From NCBI GenBank assembly GCA_022822325.1, contig JAJEBW010000048.1, positions 62,001 to 126,000 of the forward strand: a stretch of DNA of 64,000 nucleotides. The letters run 5' to 3'. The stretch's first letter is position 1. Each line of letters begins with the position of its first letter. Below, one piece after another: positions 6,413 to 15,541 of this stretch. Position numbers and translations under genes: made by a program. Under the pieces are notes generated by a model that saw nothing but the letters and a program-made list of their open reading frames with translations, did no database searches and was not told where the DNA came from. The stretch comes from Gemmatimonadota bacterium (GTDB taxonomy: Bacteria > Gemmatimonadota > Gemmatimonadetes > Longimicrobiales > Gaopeijiaceae).

Positions 6413-9357
6413 AGACGACGAGGCGGATTCGCCGGATGCTGGGTTCGGTTCCGGTTGCGGCGGCGCTCCTGGCCGCGGGAACGCTCCCGGGGAGCGAAGG
6501 CGGGCTCGCCGCGCAGGAGATGCGCGATTCGCTGCAACAGGTGGTGCGGGAACGGCTCGAACGCCTCACCCGGCGACTTGGCGACACGACCGGCCTCCTC
6601 CCCGTCGATTCCACCCAGAACAACCTGGCCGCGGTCGCCACCCAGGATTCGGCGCTGATGCAGCTATTGGCGCTGCCCGGCTACGATCTGACTCAGTACC
6701 GGGGCGGAGCGGCCACCTTCGAGACGCAGTCGCGGCAACTGACTCTCCTGGGCGCCGACGAGAGCGAGGCGGTGATGAACCGCGAGGGCGTGGAGCTGGC
6801 GGCGGACTCGGCGCTGATCTTCAACGAGACGACCGGCCGTCTCTACACCGTGGGGCAGGAGGCGAAGTACCGGCCCGAACAGGGGGAAGAGGTGCTCGCG
6901 CGTCACATCATCTTCGATCTGCGCGAGGACCGGGGCACGGCCTCCGAGGTCAACACCAGGATGGATGCGGGACTCGGAAGCTGGACCGTGCGGGGCGACT
7001 TCCCCGGCGTGGCCCCCCACGTCCAGTTCGGGCACGACGTCATGTTCACGAGCTGCGAGGAGCACGAGCCGCACTACCACTTCGTCGCGCGCGACCTGAA
7101 GCTCACCGACGGCGGAACCATCGTCGCCCGCAATGTGCTTCTCTACTTCAGCGACGTGGGGGTCTTCTGGCTGCCCTTCATCGCGCAGAGCACCGAGCAG
7201 GGGCGCCGGTCGGGTCTTCTCCCCATCCGCTTTTCGGTCAACGACATCGTGCGCACCTCGGGCAGCTACGCGCGCCGGATCTCCAACCTGGGATTCTACT
7301 GGGCGATCAACGACTACCTCGACGCGCAGGCGGGGGTGGACTGGTGGAGCGGCAACTACACGGCGCTGACCGGCCGGATGCAGTTCAATTGGCTGCGGCA
7401 GTTCATGGATTCGGATCTGAGCTTCCGGCAGTTCTGGAGGACGGAAGGGGGATCGGAGCTCGCCTTCGACGCCAACTACAACTGGGAGATTTCGGAGCGG
7501 ACGCGGCTGCGGCTCTCGGGTCGCTACGCATCCAGCGCCGCCTTCGTGCGCCGCAACTCCTTCGACCCGCGAGAGGTCACGCAATCGATCGATTCCGATG
7601 GCGGACTCAACCACCGCTTCGACTGGGGAACGCTCTCGATGAGCGCCAACCGGCGGCAGTTCCTCTCCGACGACCGGGTCGAGATGACCCTTCCCACAGC
7701 CAACCTGTCGCTCTCGACGATCACCCTCTTCCCCTCCCCTCCCAACCGCGCCCGCTTCTACAACAACGCCACCGTCTCGGCGGCGGCCCGCCTCTCGCGC
7801 TCGATTCGCGATCAGCCCGTTCCCGATCCGGCCTCCGAGGATCCCTTCACCCTCAACCTGGCGGACAGCGAGAATCTGCGCTTCGGCGTGTCCGGCACCG
7901 TATCGGCCGGCGCCTTCTCGATCAGCCAGAATGTGGATCTGAACCGCGACACCCGCTTCGACGTTCCCACCACATTCTTCGATCCGCAGATGCCCGCCCA
8001 GCGCGCGGGAATCGGAAGCGTGGCCGATCTGCAGCGTTCGATCGTCTATCCGCACGCCGCCGACGAGACCACCGACTTCGGCGCCGAGAACCTGAGCTGG
8101 ACGACCTCGATCAACTATCAGCACACTTTGGTCGGATCCACCACCATCACCCCGCAGCTCTCGCTCTCGGGCCGCTCGATTCGTTCCGACACCTCGACGG
8201 TGGAGGGCGGGGGATTCATCTCCGCGCCGAGCCGGGCCTCGCTGGGGGTGCAGCTCAAGTCGGATCTGTACGGCTTCTACATGGCCCGGCGGCTGCGCCA
8301 CAAGATCTCGCCCAGCATCGACTTCGCCTACACGCCGGAGGCCGCGCCCACCCCCCTTCAGGTCGCCACCTTCGGCGACCGCGCCATTCAGCCGAGGAAC
8401 GAGCTCCGGATCGGCCTGACCCAGACCTTCGAGATGAAGGTCGAGGACGAGAATGCCGATTCGACCGCCGCCCAGGTCACGGCCGATCCCTCCGGCGGTC
8501 CCCGGCGCCTGCCCCAGGCCCGCACCGTCACCATCCTGGCGCTACGTTCAAGCGCGGTCACCTACGACTTCGAGCAGGCCACCCGGCTGGGTCACTTCAC
8601 CCGCGGATTCTCCGACAATCTGCGCATTTCGCACCAGATCAGCTCGGACTACCTGCGCGGACTCACCCTCTCGATGGAGCACTTCCTCTTCGACGACGGG
8701 GGACTCGATCCGGCCGGGGGCGCGCGGCCCTTCGAGTTCTACCTGTCGAATGTGAATCTGGGATTCTCGATGGGGAGCGAGACCGCCTTCTTCCGTTGGC
8801 TGAGCGGCCTTGCGGGCGGCGGAGGAGAAAGCACGGGGGAGGACGCCGCCCCCACGACGACCCAGCCGGTGGCCCAGACCGCTCCGGTGGACCAGCTGCG
8901 GGACCCCTCCGGATTCGCGAACGAGGATCTGGGCGAATCGACGATTGTCCCCGGTGGGGGACGAACCGGTTCCGGGAGCGGACAGCGCGCAGGCTCCGGC
9001 GAGGTGGGACGCTGGGACGCGTCGGTCTCCTATTCGGTGGCGCGCAACCGGGGCGCGGGAGGGTCGGAGAACAGCATGCTGCAGGGAACGCTGAACTTCC
9101 AGCCGACCGAGAATTGGGCGGTGCGGTGGCGGACCTCCTACGATGTGGCCGCAGCCGCCTTCAACGATCACATGATCAGCTTGCAGCGCGATCTGCACCG
9201 CTGGGAGGCCGATTTCTCCTTCCGCCAGACCGCGACCGGGAACTGGACCTTCCTCTTCGAGGTGGCGCTCTCCGACAATCGCGACCTCCACTTCGACTAC
9301 GAACAGCGCACCGGGGGTCTGCAGGGTCGGCCGGGAGGATTCCCCCCCTCGCGCTGA
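6409..9357 (+). CDS. lptD: LPS-assembly outer-membrane protein LptD
   Basis: 982 residues. An N-terminal export signal (about 8-32, with VAAALLAAGTLPG) is followed by an OstA/LptA-like beta-jellyroll domain (about 95-245) and then a large beta-barrel with alternating aromatic strands to the C-terminus (conserved WLPFIAQSTEQGRRSGLLP near 256-274). LptD inserts lipopolysaccharide into the outer leaflet with LptE, so the cell probably makes LPS. GTG overlaps the tatC stop (GTGA). A disordered Gly/Thr/Pro insert at about 805-865 interrupts the barrel. Only one cysteine is obvious (TSCEEHE), so the disulphide maturation known in E. coli is unlikely. Confidence 0.9.
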   Translation: MKTTRRIRRMLGSVPVAAALLAAGTLPGSEGGLAAQEMRDSLQQVVRERLERLTRRLGDTTGLLPVDSTQNNLAAVATQDSALMQLLALPGYDLTQYRGGAATFETQSRQLTLLGADESEAVMNREGVELAADSALIFNETTGRLYTVGQEAKYRPEQGEEVLARHIIFDLREDRGTASEVNTRMDAGLGSWTVRGDFPGVAPHVQFGHDVMFTSCEEHEPHYHFVARDLKLTDGGTIVARNVLLYFSDVGVFWLPFIAQSTEQGRRSGLLPIRFSVNDIVRTSGSYARRISNLGFYWAINDYLDAQAGVDWWSGNYTALTGRMQFNWLRQFMDSDLSFRQFWRTEGGSELAFDANYNWEISERTRLRLSGRYASSAAFVRRNSFDPREVTQSIDSDGGLNHRFDWGTLSMSANRRQFLSDDRVEMTLPTANLSLSTITLFPSPPNRARFYNNATVSAAARLSRSIRDQPVPDPASEDPFTLNLADSENLRFGVSGTVSAGAFSISQNVDLNRDTRFDVPTTFFDPQMPAQRAGIGSVADLQRSIVYPHAADETTDFGAENLSWTTSINYQHTLVGSTTITPQLSLSGRSIRSDTSTVEGGGFISAPSRASLGVQLKSDLYGFYMARRLRHKISPSIDFAYTPEAAPTPLQVATFGDRAIQPRNELRIGLTQTFEMKVEDENADSTAAQVTADPSGGPRRLPQARTVTILALRSSAVTYDFEQATRLGHFTRGFSDNLRISHQISSDYLRGLTLSMEHFLFDDGGLDPAGGARPFEFYLSNVNLGFSMGSETAFFRWLSGLAGGGGESTGEDAAPTTTQPVAQTAPVDQLRDPSGFANEDLGESTIVPGGGRTGSGSGQRAGSGEVGRWDASVSYSVARNRGAGGSENSMLQGTLNFQPTENWAVRWRTSYDVAAAAFNDHMISLQRDLHRWEADFSFRQTATGNWTFLFEVALSDNRDLHFDYEQRTGGLQGRPGGFPPSR

Positions 9358-9517
9358 CCGCTTTCCGGCCGGCCCATCCGGGCGGTACGGCAAATGCATC
9401 GGGGCGGCACAGTCCATCGTCCGGCGACCATCGTCGGTGGCCGTCGCCGCGAACCGCCGCGCTTCGGCATCCGGATGCGACTGCGGCAACCGACAACGAC
9501 GGCAAGGGAGGGGGACC

Positions 9518-10642
9518 ATGAAACGAGAGCTGATTGGCGGGATGCTCGCCTGCGTCCTGATGACGGGCTGCGACGACGATTTCCACTTCTTCGACCCCGA
9601 CGACCCCGACGCCCCCCGCGATCTGACCGGGTGGTACTACAACCTGGGAGTCGATCTCGACTGGCGCATGGGGCCCGACTGGAATGGCGAGGTCTTTCGG
9701 GTCTATGGCAAGCGCGCGAACGATGTCGAGCACTTCCTGGTCGCCGAGGTTACGAGCTGCGTCGATGGCGGGTGCGTCTATCGCGACATCAATGTCCGGA
9801 GCAACACCGCCTACGAGTACTATGTGGCCGCGTTGGATCTCGATACCGGCGCCGAGACGCCCAGCGACCACGCGGTCGAGGTGTGGGTGCCGGAGCCCAT
9901 CCCCCCTCCCGTCCCCGAGTCGGTCGCGGCGATCGCCCTCGACGGCGCCGTCTATCTGCACTGGGACGATTCGCCCGCGCTGGAGGACGACTTCTTCGCC
10001 TATCGCGTCTACCTCGTGACGGAGGAGGGCGACTTCCTCCTCGGCGAGACCGATTCGCCCGGATTCCTGGATCTGCTGGCCGAGAACGGGACCACATCGA
10101 CCTACCTGGTGACCGCGCTGGACGACCAGGGTCACGAGAGCCGGGACAGCGAGGTCGTGGCCTCCACCCCTCGCGTCGACTACAACGGCGAAGTGATCTA
10201 CGTCTACCAGGATCTGCCCGCGATGTCCGGCTTCCGCTTTCAGGAGACCGAGACCGCCACCGCGATCGGTTCGGGAGACGGCGCCGATCGCCACCTCCGT
10301 CTGGAATACGACAAGGGCGGGCCGAAGCTGGTTCCCGGTCCGCTCGCGCGCATCCACCCCGAGTTCCGGGCCACCTCGGCGCTCAAGTGCGGCCCCGCCG
10401 CCGATGCGGACTGCGAGTCGTGGGAACGCGCGCCGCTTTCGGGATACGCCTCCGCGCCGGTTCCGCTGCTTCCCGGGCACAGCTACATGTTGCGCATAAC
10501 GGGCGAGGACGGCGCCACCCGCTTCGGCGCCCTCCGCCCCGCAATCGTGGGGGCGGACCAGCGCGGCCACCGCCTGGCGGTCTTCGACTGGGCCTTCCAG
10601 CACCAGCCCGACAACCCGAGCCTGGACATCGTCGGCGATTGA
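9518..10642 (+). CDS. Predicted lipoprotein with fibronectin III-like domains
   Basis: 374 residues, function unknown. An N-terminal lipobox (LMTGC, Cys at about 17) is followed by an Asp-rich stretch (DDDFHFFDPDDPD), two fibronectin type III-like domains (about 40-125 and 130-225; the second contains YLHWDDSPALEDDFFAYRVY and ends TYLVTALDDQGHES), and a third beta-rich region with two closely spaced cysteines near 290-300. It is preceded by a good ribosome-binding site (AAGGGAGGGG) and a 160-nt spacer after lptD that contains the perfect palindrome GCATCCGGATGC (9467-9478). The position suggests an envelope role, but none can be named. Confidence 0.8.
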   Translation: MKRELIGGMLACVLMTGCDDDFHFFDPDDPDAPRDLTGWYYNLGVDLDWRMGPDWNGEVFRVYGKRANDVEHFLVAEVTSCVDGGCVYRDINVRSNTAYEYYVAALDLDTGAETPSDHAVEVWVPEPIPPPVPESVAAIALDGAVYLHWDDSPALEDDFFAYRVYLVTEEGDFLLGETDSPGFLDLLAENGTTSTYLVTALDDQGHESRDSEVVASTPRVDYNGEVIYVYQDLPAMSGFRFQETETATAIGSGDGADRHLRLEYDKGGPKLVPGPLARIHPEFRATSALKCGPAADADCESWERAPLSGYASAPVPLLPGHSYMLRITGEDGATRFGALRPAIVGADQRGHRLAVFDWAFQHQPDNPSLDIVGD

Positions 10643-10647
10643 CGTCC

Positions 10648-11577
10648 GTGGTCGAGGCAGTGCCCAACTTCAGCGAGGGGCGCGATCCGGAGTTCCCGGC
10701 GCGTGTGGCGGCGCTCTACGAGGAGGCCGGTTGCGAGGTCCTGGACACGAACCTGGACCCCGACCACCACCGCTCGGTGGTGACCGCGATCGGGTCCCCG
10801 GGGGCCGTGGAGCGGGGATCGGTGGCGGCGGCGGAGCTGGCGCTGCGATCGATCGATCTGCGTGGCCACAGCGGCGTTCACCCCCGCGTTGGCGCCCTGG
10901 ACGTGCTTCCCTTCGTGCCCCTCCACCGGATCGGGATGGATGAGGTGGCCGCGCTGGCGCGGCGGGCCGGGGCCCGTATCTCGGCGCTGGGCATTCCCGT
11001 GCGCTTCTACGGAGAGGCCTCCGCGCCTCCGGGGCGGCCGTTGGCCCGGCTGCGGCGTCGTGGCCGGGCGGGGGACGAGGCCGGGTGGGCCGATCTACCG
11101 GGGCTGGACAGCGGCGGCCGCCCGCTGCACCTCTCGCGCCATCCGGCCGCCGGCGCCGTCTGCGTGGGTGCGCGGGGGGTTCTTCTGGCCTGGAACGTCG
11201 ATGTTGCCGGGATCACGCTGGATGCGGTCCGGGAGATCGCGGGAGAGCTGCGGGAGCGCGGCGGCGGTTTTCGCGGGCTGCGGGCGCTGGGGCTTCGGCT
11301 GCCGCAACAGGATCGCCTTCAGATCTCCATGAACCTGGAGGATCCAGCGACGACCGATCCGCGAGCCGTCCACCGCGCGATCGGGGAGAGGGTGAGGGGG
11401 AGGGGGGGCAGGGTGCTGGGAACGGAGGTGATCGGGATGTGTCCGGATCCGATCGGCACCTCCACGGCGGCGCGCGAACTCGGGATTCGGGAGTGGAGCG
11501 CGAACCGATCTCTGAGCCGCCGGCTGGCCCGTCACCTCGCTGCCCGTGGTGCGATCCGCCGCCCGCGCTATCTTTGA
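10648..11577 (+). CDS. Glutamate formimidoyltransferase family protein
   Basis: 309 residues matching the formiminotransferase N- and C-subdomains of FTCD (opening VVEAVPNFSEGRDPEF, then GHSGVHPRVGALDVLPFVPL and QISMNLEDPATTDP). The family transfers the formimino group of formiminoglutamate to tetrahydrofolate at the end of histidine degradation. No cyclodeaminase domain and no other hut gene is present, so the physiological role is open; stand-alone members are common in thermophiles and FCB lineages. The start is GTG 10648; a TTG at 10639 overlapping the previous stop (TTGA) would add three residues. Confidence 0.85.
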   Translation: MVEAVPNFSEGRDPEFPARVAALYEEAGCEVLDTNLDPDHHRSVVTAIGSPGAVERGSVAAAELALRSIDLRGHSGVHPRVGALDVLPFVPLHRIGMDEVAALARRAGARISALGIPVRFYGEASAPPGRPLARLRRRGRAGDEAGWADLPGLDSGGRPLHLSRHPAAGAVCVGARGVLLAWNVDVAGITLDAVREIAGELRERGGGFRGLRALGLRLPQQDRLQISMNLEDPATTDPRAVHRAIGERVRGRGGRVLGTEVIGMCPDPIGTSTAARELGIREWSANRSLSRRLARHLAARGAIRRPRYL

Positions 11578-11657
11578 AGCCGGAGTGCGCCGGCCGGTTC
11601 CGGAACGACCGGGCGGGGGCGGGCGCGCAGAGCCTGGAATCGCGTACCCCTTCCGAG

Positions 11658-12662
11658 ATGACGAATCGCAGCACGGTCCTGGGGACAGCCCCGGCGGCCC
11701 TGACCGAGATACGAGCGCCGGTCCGCGACCGCCTCGAAGAGGTGATGGACGAGTTGCGCCGCATCGCCGTCGCCGACTACTCGATGGTCGACGAGGTGAA
11801 CGACTACCTCCTGCGCGTGCCGGGGAAGATGTTCCGTCCCACCCTGGTCCTCCTCTGCAGCGAGATCGAGGGCGGCCCCTCGCGCGACGCGATCACCCTG
11901 GCCGCCGTCGTCGAGCTGGTCCACATCGCCACCCTGGTTCACGACGATGCGGTGGATCATTCGGTTCTCCGCCGCGGCATGCCCACCGTCAACTCCGTCT
12001 GGACGCATCAGATCGCCATCATCATGGGCGACTATCTCTACAGCCGTTCGGTCACGGAGCTGGCGCGGCTCGGCAATCTCGAGGCGGTGCGGGTGCTGGC
12101 CACCGCGGCCAACACGATGAGCGTGGGGGAGATGCGCCAGCTTCTTTCCTACGACGACATCAGCTATTCGGAGGGAGAATACAACCGCCTGATCGCCGCC
12201 AAGACGGCTTCGCTGATGTCGGCGGCCTGCGAGCTCGGCGCCCTGGCGGGCAATCCGCGGCACCGGCGCGCACTGCGAGATTATGGCCACGCCCTGGGGA
12301 TGGCCTTCCAGATCACCGACGACATGCTCGACTACGTGGGCGACGAAGAAGTGACCGGGAAGCCCCCCGGGCTGGATCTGCGCGGCCACAAGGTCACCCT
12401 GCCGCTGGTGGGCGCGTTGCGGGAGATGTCCCCCGCCGAGGTCGAGGAGGTCCGCCACCTCTTCACCCTGCCGGAACCGGGCGACGACGACGTCGCGCGG
12501 ATCGTGGCGCTGGTGCGGCGCAATGGCGGAATCGAATATGCCGAAAACCGGGCGGTCGCCTGCGCCGAGAGGGCCGACCGGGCAATTCGCGGTCTGCGTC
12601 CCGGGCCCGCGCTCGACGCGCTGCAGGGCGCAGTGTACTATGTCACCGACCGATCGTTGTGA
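11658..12662 (+). CDS. Polyprenyl diphosphate synthase
   Basis: 334-residue trans-isoprenyl diphosphate synthase. Both aspartate-rich motifs are intact: first DDAVD within LVHDDAVDHS (about residues 97-101), second DDMLD within QITDDMLDY (about 219-223). KMFRPTLVLL and the GEMRQL motif also fit. It condenses isopentenyl diphosphate onto an allylic primer; the product is probably a long quinone side chain (octaprenyl or similar), though chain length cannot be read from sequence. The region back to the preceding stop (TTGA at 11574) is open in the same frame, so a longer TTG-started form cannot be excluded. Confidence 0.9.
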   Translation: MTNRSTVLGTAPAALTEIRAPVRDRLEEVMDELRRIAVADYSMVDEVNDYLLRVPGKMFRPTLVLLCSEIEGGPSRDAITLAAVVELVHIATLVHDDAVDHSVLRRGMPTVNSVWTHQIAIIMGDYLYSRSVTELARLGNLEAVRVLATAANTMSVGEMRQLLSYDDISYSEGEYNRLIAAKTASLMSAACELGALAGNPRHRRALRDYGHALGMAFQITDDMLDYVGDEEVTGKPPGLDLRGHKVTLPLVGALREMSPAEVEEVRHLFTLPEPGDDDVARIVALVRRNGGIEYAENRAVACAERADRAIRGLRPGPALDALQGAVYYVTDRSL

Positions 12663-12665
12663 GCC

Positions 12666-12950
12666 ATGTCCGAATCCATCAACATACGTACCAGACTGCT
12701 GAAGCGCGGGGTTCTGACGGCCGTCGCGGGCCTGGTCCTGGGCGGGGTCTTCACGCGGCTCGCCGAGGTTTTCCTTCCCCTGAGCGCCGCGCGGACCTTC
12801 CTGACGGCCCCGGCGTCGATGTCCGTGGGGCCCTTCTACATCGATCTGGTGGCGGTGAGCTTCACCCTGGGGCCGGTCAGCGTCGCCGTGAATGTGCTCA
12901 CTCTGGTGGGCATCGCCGTCGTCGGGGTGGTCGTGCGCGCCTGGGTCTGA
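12666..12950 (+). CDS. Small DUF4321-like membrane protein
   Basis: 94 residues with two hydrophobic helices (about 14-36, VLTAVAGLVLGGVFTRLAEV, and 70-92, VSVAVNVLTLVGIAVVGVVV) separated by a loop containing VGPFYIDLVAVSFTLGP. This matches my memory of DUF4321 proteins (a short helix, then a G-x-x-x-DL-x-x-x-x-TLG segment, then a helix), but I cannot verify it. The gene starts three nucleotides after the polyprenyl synthase stop and lies before tatA. Function unknown. Confidence 0.7.
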   Translation: MSESINIRTRLLKRGVLTAVAGLVLGGVFTRLAEVFLPLSAARTFLTAPASMSVGPFYIDLVAVSFTLGPVSVAVNVLTLVGIAVVGVVVRAWV

Positions 12951-12965
12951 TTACATTACCCGTCC

Positions 12966-13011
12966 GGCCGCGACCAACCGGTCAACCCGGGGCGAGCCCC
13001 GGCCCGCGGCC
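12966..13011 (+). other. Branched GC-rich inverted repeat before tatA
   Basis: Outer arms GGCCGCG (12966-12972) and CGCGGCC (13005-13011) are perfect complements. They enclose CCGGGGC-GA-GCCCCGG (12987-13002, perfect 7-bp arms) and a small ACC-AACC-GGT hairpin (12973-12982). As RNA this could fold as a three-way junction. There is no U tract, so it is not a standard terminator. It ends about 30 nt before tatA and could be a leader structure or processing site. Confidence 0.5.
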
Positions 13012-13042
13012 AGCGGAGGAAAGGCTAAAGGAGGCAGCCACA

Positions 13043-13288
13043 ATGCCATTCGGTCTTGGTCCCGTCGAAATGATCTCCATCTTCCTCGTCGTCCTGCTCC
13101 TCTTCGGGGCGAAGCGGTTGCCCGAGATCGGAACCTCCCTGGGGAAGGGAATCAGGGAGTTCAAGTCCTCGGTGAGCGAAGTCAGAACCTCGGTAACGGC
13201 GGCGCAGACCGAGAAGGAACTTCCTCCTGCGCGCGAGGAAGCCGAAGGACAGAACGAGGGGGCGCCGCGCCGGCTGACGACGGGGTAG
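13043..13288 (+). CDS. tatA: Twin-arginine translocase subunit TatA
   Basis: 81 residues: a short N-terminal membrane helix (about 7-22, VEMISIFLVVLLLFGAKRLP), the FGxxxLPE hinge (FGAKRLPEIG), then an amphipathic helix GTSLGKGIREFKSS and a charged tail. It forms the Tat pore with TatC, encoded near 5.5 kb. The start is supported by AAAGGAGG seven bases upstream. It faces ppiD on the other strand with only 34 nt between the two stop codons, and I see no clear terminator there. Confidence 0.93.
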   Translation: MPFGLGPVEMISIFLVVLLLFGAKRLPEIGTSLGKGIREFKSSVSEVRTSVTAAQTEKELPPAREEAEGQNEGAPRRLTTG

Positions 13289-13322
13289 GGCCGCTCCCGC
13301 TCTTCCGCCTCCGCCCCCTGCG

Positions 13323-15161
13323 CTAGAAGACCGGCGGCAGCGGCAGGCCCTGGTCGTCTTCGGGGGCGCTCAGCACCTGTTCGCGACGGTCCACGATTCG
13401 GGCATTCGCCCGCAGCGCCTCGATCCAGAGCGCCAGCCGCTCCTGGCGAATCAGCCCGGCAACCTGCATGCGCTGCACGTCGATCTGCTCCAGCCAGGCC
13501 GTGCTGTCCGCCGCCTCTAAGCTGGTTCGTTCGATCACGTAGGCGTTGCCGTTGGCCTCGACCCCGTCCGAGACCTCGCCGACCTCCAGGCCGAATGCCG
13601 TGCCCACGGCCGCATTCCGGCGTCCCAGTCCGGGAACGAAATCGTCGCGGGCAAAGGACTCGGCCTCGCGCACCTCCAGCCCGAACTCGCGCGCGACGTC
13701 GGCCAGCGTCCGGCCGCTCCGCACCTCGGCGGCGAACTCGCGCGCCTCCTCCACGGCCAGCACCGTCTTCTTTTCCACCCCGATGGTGGCGCGGATCGAC
13801 GGTTCCGCTTCCTCCACGCTCATGTAGCGCTCGGGATCGATCGAAACCACCTCCAGGGCGTAGAAGGCGGTGGCGTTCTCGAAGACCGGGCTTACATCGC
13901 CGACCGCCGTCTCGGGCTCGAAGATCCACTCGCCTCCCTCGGCGATCGGGCCGGCGCCGGGCACCATCATCAGGGTGGCGATCATCTCGGTGGTGTCGGT
14001 CTCCAGTTCGAGGATCGCGGCGGCGTCGGCGAGGGTCATCGCTTCGCCCAGCTCCTCCAGGGAATCGGCCATCGCCAGGAGATCGATCTCGGATTCGTCG
14101 GTGCGCTCGAAGGGCAGCAGAATGTGTCGCGCCTGCGCCGAATCCTGGCCCCAGCGCTCGGTCACCTCGATCAGGTGCGCCCCGAAGCGCGTGCGCACCG
14201 GTTCGGTTACCGCGCCCGGCGGCGCGGCGAAGACGGCCGAATCGAAGGCCTCGACCATCTGTCCCCGGCCGAAGACGCCCAGGTCGCCTCCAAGCGAAGC
14301 CGTGCCTTCGTCGGAACTTTCCCGTTCGGCCAACTCCGCAAAGTCCGCTCCCTCCAGGATTTCCTCCCGCAGCGATTCCGCGCGCTCCAGGACGGCGGCG
14401 GTGTCGGCGGCGATGGGGGCCTTGCCCAGCGTCACATAGATCAGTTCGGCGCTGGCGGGAACCAGGAATTCCTCGCGGTTTTCGTCGTAGTAGCGCTCGA
14501 CTTCGTCCTGGCTCACCTCGATTCGGTCGTCGGCGATGCGCGTCCGGGCCTCGAAGACCGCAAAGCTGGCGCTGGCTCGCTCGTTCGCATCGCGCCAGGC
14601 CCGCCAGAGTTGGGCGTCGGTGGGGTGAATGCCCGACGAAAGCTGCCGCATCAGCTTCCCGCGCGGGATCACGTCGCGGTAGTAGGCCTCGAGCTGAAGC
14701 TGGGTCACGTTGTCGGCGGTGGCGATGAACTGCTGGTACCTGGTGACGTCGAAGACGCCATCGGTCTGGAAGGCGGGACTGGACATCAGGTCGGGCGGGG
14801 GACTCAGCAGCGCCGCGCTTCGCACCTCGTCGTCGGTCACCATGATCCGCCGCCGCTCGAGCTCCTGCTGAATGAGGATGCCATTGACGACTTCGTCCCA
14901 GGCCTGGTCCTCGAGCTCGGAGTTCTGCGCGTTGGTGATCGGCTCCTCCTGGAGCTGCTGCTGACGGTCGTAGAGATTGCGGTAGGACGCCATGTACTGT
15001 TCGTAGGCGACGGGCGTGCCGTTCACGCGGCCGATCTCGCCGAAGGATCCCGAGGTCTGGCCGGTGATGTCCATTCCCCATTCGAAGAACATGAGTCCGC
15101 CGAAGGCCAGGGCTACGAGGATCATGATCCACTTCGTGCTTCTTCTCAGTTGTTCCATCAT
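13323..15161 (-). CDS. PpiD-like membrane-anchored peptidyl-prolyl isomerase
   Basis: 612 residues: one N-terminal membrane anchor (about residues 8-30, WIMILVALAFGGLMFFEWG), a SurA_N-like chaperone region, a parvulin rotamase domain near 220-330 (motifs ELIYVTLGKAP, LGGDLGVFGRGQMVEAFDSA, RFGAHLIEVTERW), and further SurA/PpiD-like helical sequence to the C-terminus. It should fold newly exported outer-membrane proteins, fitting LptD and LolA nearby. ATG 15161 is chosen because GGAGG lies about 11 nt upstream; an in-frame GTG at 15173 directly abuts that site. It is the only long minus-strand gene in the window. Confidence 0.88.
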   Translation of the reverse strand: MMEQLRRSTKWIMILVALAFGGLMFFEWGMDITGQTSGSFGEIGRVNGTPVAYEQYMASYRNLYDRQQQLQEEPITNAQNSELEDQAWDEVVNGILIQQELERRRIMVTDDEVRSAALLSPPPDLMSSPAFQTDGVFDVTRYQQFIATADNVTQLQLEAYYRDVIPRGKLMRQLSSGIHPTDAQLWRAWRDANERASASFAVFEARTRIADDRIEVSQDEVERYYDENREEFLVPASAELIYVTLGKAPIAADTAAVLERAESLREEILEGADFAELAERESSDEGTASLGGDLGVFGRGQMVEAFDSAVFAAPPGAVTEPVRTRFGAHLIEVTERWGQDSAQARHILLPFERTDESEIDLLAMADSLEELGEAMTLADAAAILELETDTTEMIATLMMVPGAGPIAEGGEWIFEPETAVGDVSPVFENATAFYALEVVSIDPERYMSVEEAEPSIRATIGVEKKTVLAVEEAREFAAEVRSGRTLADVAREFGLEVREAESFARDDFVPGLGRRNAAVGTAFGLEVGEVSDGVEANGNAYVIERTSLEAADSTAWLEQIDVQRMQVAGLIRQERLALWIEALRANARIVDRREQVLSAPEDDQGLPLPPVF

Positions 15162-15260
15162 GGCGGTCGCCACCTCCAGGCCAGTCGCGCGCGGTCCGGC
15201 GGCCCTGGGAATGGCGGGCGCGCCGGAGCGCCGGAGCGGAAAGAAGGGAAGCTAACCCAC

Positions 15261-15362
15261 ATTCCCCGGGCCAACAACGGTTATTCTCCAGGCCGACGAT
15301 CTTGCCCAGGCCGACGATCTTCCCCGGGCCGGCGATGTCATCCCCCGGGCCGACGATGCTCC
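15261..15362 (-). repeat. Five degenerate 19-21-bp tandem repeats upstream of ppiD
   Basis: On the + strand, five successive units share the core CCvGGCCGACGAT (15261, 15283, 15304, 15323 and 15342, approximate starts). The repeats lie in the 380-nt divergent region between ppiD and aroQ, which otherwise shows no gene. They have no spacer structure, so they are not a CRISPR array. Confidence 0.75.
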
Positions 15363-15541
15363 GCGACAGTTGACGGCCGCCGGCCGGATGCGCGGATTCA
15401 CGGACGGAAGTCCCGCGTCGCCGGTCTGCGCGCCCACTCCCCCTTCGACCCCTTCGGGAGCGGCGTCGGGCGTTGACACCCCACCGGCGAAAATCCAACT
15501 TGTCTGGCTGTCAAATCCCCTACGCCCGCAAGGATCCCGAC

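Noticed and set aside
5464..9357. A single + strand frame starting at the middle ATG of the 22-bp repeat and running through tatC into lptD
   Set aside because: The first 315 codons are out of frame with tatC and non-protein-like; lptD has its own GTG overlapping the tatC stop and a signal peptide right after it.
11574..11658. Spacer between the formimidoyltransferase and polyprenyl synthase as a relay
   Set aside because: The frame from TTGA at 11574 is the same as that of the synthase, so it would extend that protein and not form a separate mini-ORF; counted as the one non-matching junction.
15261..15362. Five regularly spaced repeats, considered as a CRISPR array
   Set aside because: Units of about 20 bp abut without unique spacers, are degenerate, and no cas gene is present.
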